Of a stretch of DNA of 14,315 bases, positions 14,034-14,315 are shown piece after piece. The notes below the pieces were generated by a model. The model searched no databases, was not told where the DNA came from, and was given only the letters and a program-made list of their open reading frames with translations. The position numbers and the translations under genes were made by a program. Location of the stretch: contig JAYEMH010000021.1 in the NCBI GenBank assembly GCA_034717985.1, forward strand, positions 1 through 14,315, given 5' to 3'. The stretch is from JAYEMH01 sp034717985 [NCBI: Candidatus Ratteibacteria bacterium]. Lineage in GTDB: Bacteria; CAZDME01; JAYEMH01. Every line of letters begins with the position of its first letter. The first letter of the stretch is position 1.

Positions 14034-14315
14034 TTTCTTCCTTAACCTCTTCCCAGTACGAACAATCTTTGCCGATGCATTTGTAATAATGGCTGTTTCT
14101 ATCTCTTTTTTCAATTAGAAATACCGCCCCGCATTGAGGACAAACCTTTTTAATCGGTTTTTGTCTCATGGCAAATTTACATTTGGGATATTCACTGCAC
14201 CCGTAAAAAACCTGGCCCTTTTTGCTTCGTCTTTCCACCAGCTCCCCCAGGCAATCGGCTTCGGGACAGGGAATGCCTAAAGTAACGGAGCGGCTGTTCT
14301 TACAGGAAGGAAAGC
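14023..14315 (-). CDS. topA: DNA topoisomerase I, C-terminal zinc-ribbon part (5' end beyond window)
   Basis: The frame enters from the window edge and ends at 14023. It contains about 96 residues of tandem topoisomerase-type zinc ribbons. 'FPSCKNSRSVTLGIPCPEADC' carries the end of one and the start of the next, 'LVERRSKKGQVFYGCSEYPK' then C-K-F continues it, and a third runs from 'VCPQCGAVFLIEKRDRNSHY' to 'YKCIGKDCSYWEE'. The pattern CP..DC - GC..YP.C - CP.CG - C...DC is the normal 3' end of bacterial TopA, which relaxes negative supercoils. The catalytic domain lies outside the window. An internal GTG at 14236-14238 is not the real start. The stop overlaps the xer start by 11 nt, a topA-xer pairing seen in many bacteria. 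Confidence 0.9.
   Translation of the reverse strand, partial: FPSCKNSRSVTLGIPCPEADCLGELVERRSKKGQVFYGCSEYPKCKFAMRQKPIKKVCPQCGAVFLIEKRDRNSHYYKCIGKDCSYWEEVKEENGG

Noticed and set aside
14034-14114. N-terminal extension of the xer gene to the ATG at 14114
   Set aside because: It would add 27 residues lying wholly within topA and exceed the family length. The ATG at 14031-14033 has a ribosome-binding site and gives the normal 299 residues.

Overview
The window looks like a chromosomal stretch from an uncultured Gram-negative-type bacterium. The main evidence is a minus-strand housekeeping cluster read right to left: topA (3' end only), xer recombinase, rpsB, tsf, pyrH, frr, uppS, cdsA, dxr, rseP, ispG and proS. 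Base composition is moderate. Gene-free gaps are filled with degenerate 'ACCACAGAG/CTCTGTGGT' repeats of a kind I associate with candidate phyla such as Omnitrophota (PVC-related); this taxonomic guess is weak.

Right part (12.1-14.3 kb): the topA tail overlaps the xer start by 11 nt. Between xer and rpsB lies about 1 kb of accessory DNA. It holds a plus-strand DUF433 antitoxin gene with a clear promoter, a severed PIN-like (DUF5615-type) toxin remnant, an unrecognised minus-strand coding remnant, a REP-like hairpin, and a minus-strand terminator just ahead of a strong sigma70-type promoter for rpsB.

Middle (4.0-12.1 kb): the rpsB promoter appears to drive a tightly packed operon. It covers translation (S2, EF-Ts, RRF), UMP kinase, and envelope and isoprenoid functions (undecaprenyl-PP synthase, CDP-DAG synthase, DXP reductoisomerase, RseP, IspG). 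Most junctions overlap by 4-17 nt. Two gaps, ispG/proS and rseP/ispG, each contain a copy of a ~370-390 bp interspersed repeat.

Left part (0-3.6 kb): proS encodes a short prolyl-tRNA synthetase that lacks the editing INS domain. Its last ~215 nt, including the stop, are repeated 1984 bp away at 98% identity. Between the two copies sit two complete toxin-antitoxin modules (MntA-HepT and Phd/YefM-RelE-like), both co-oriented with proS. This looks like a small defence or addiction cassette inserted into the 3' end of an essential gene with the gene end regenerated. Beyond the outer copy is a good promoter followed by a three-hairpin structured RNA, possibly a cyclic-di-GMP-I (GEMM)-like riboswitch, reading out of the window.
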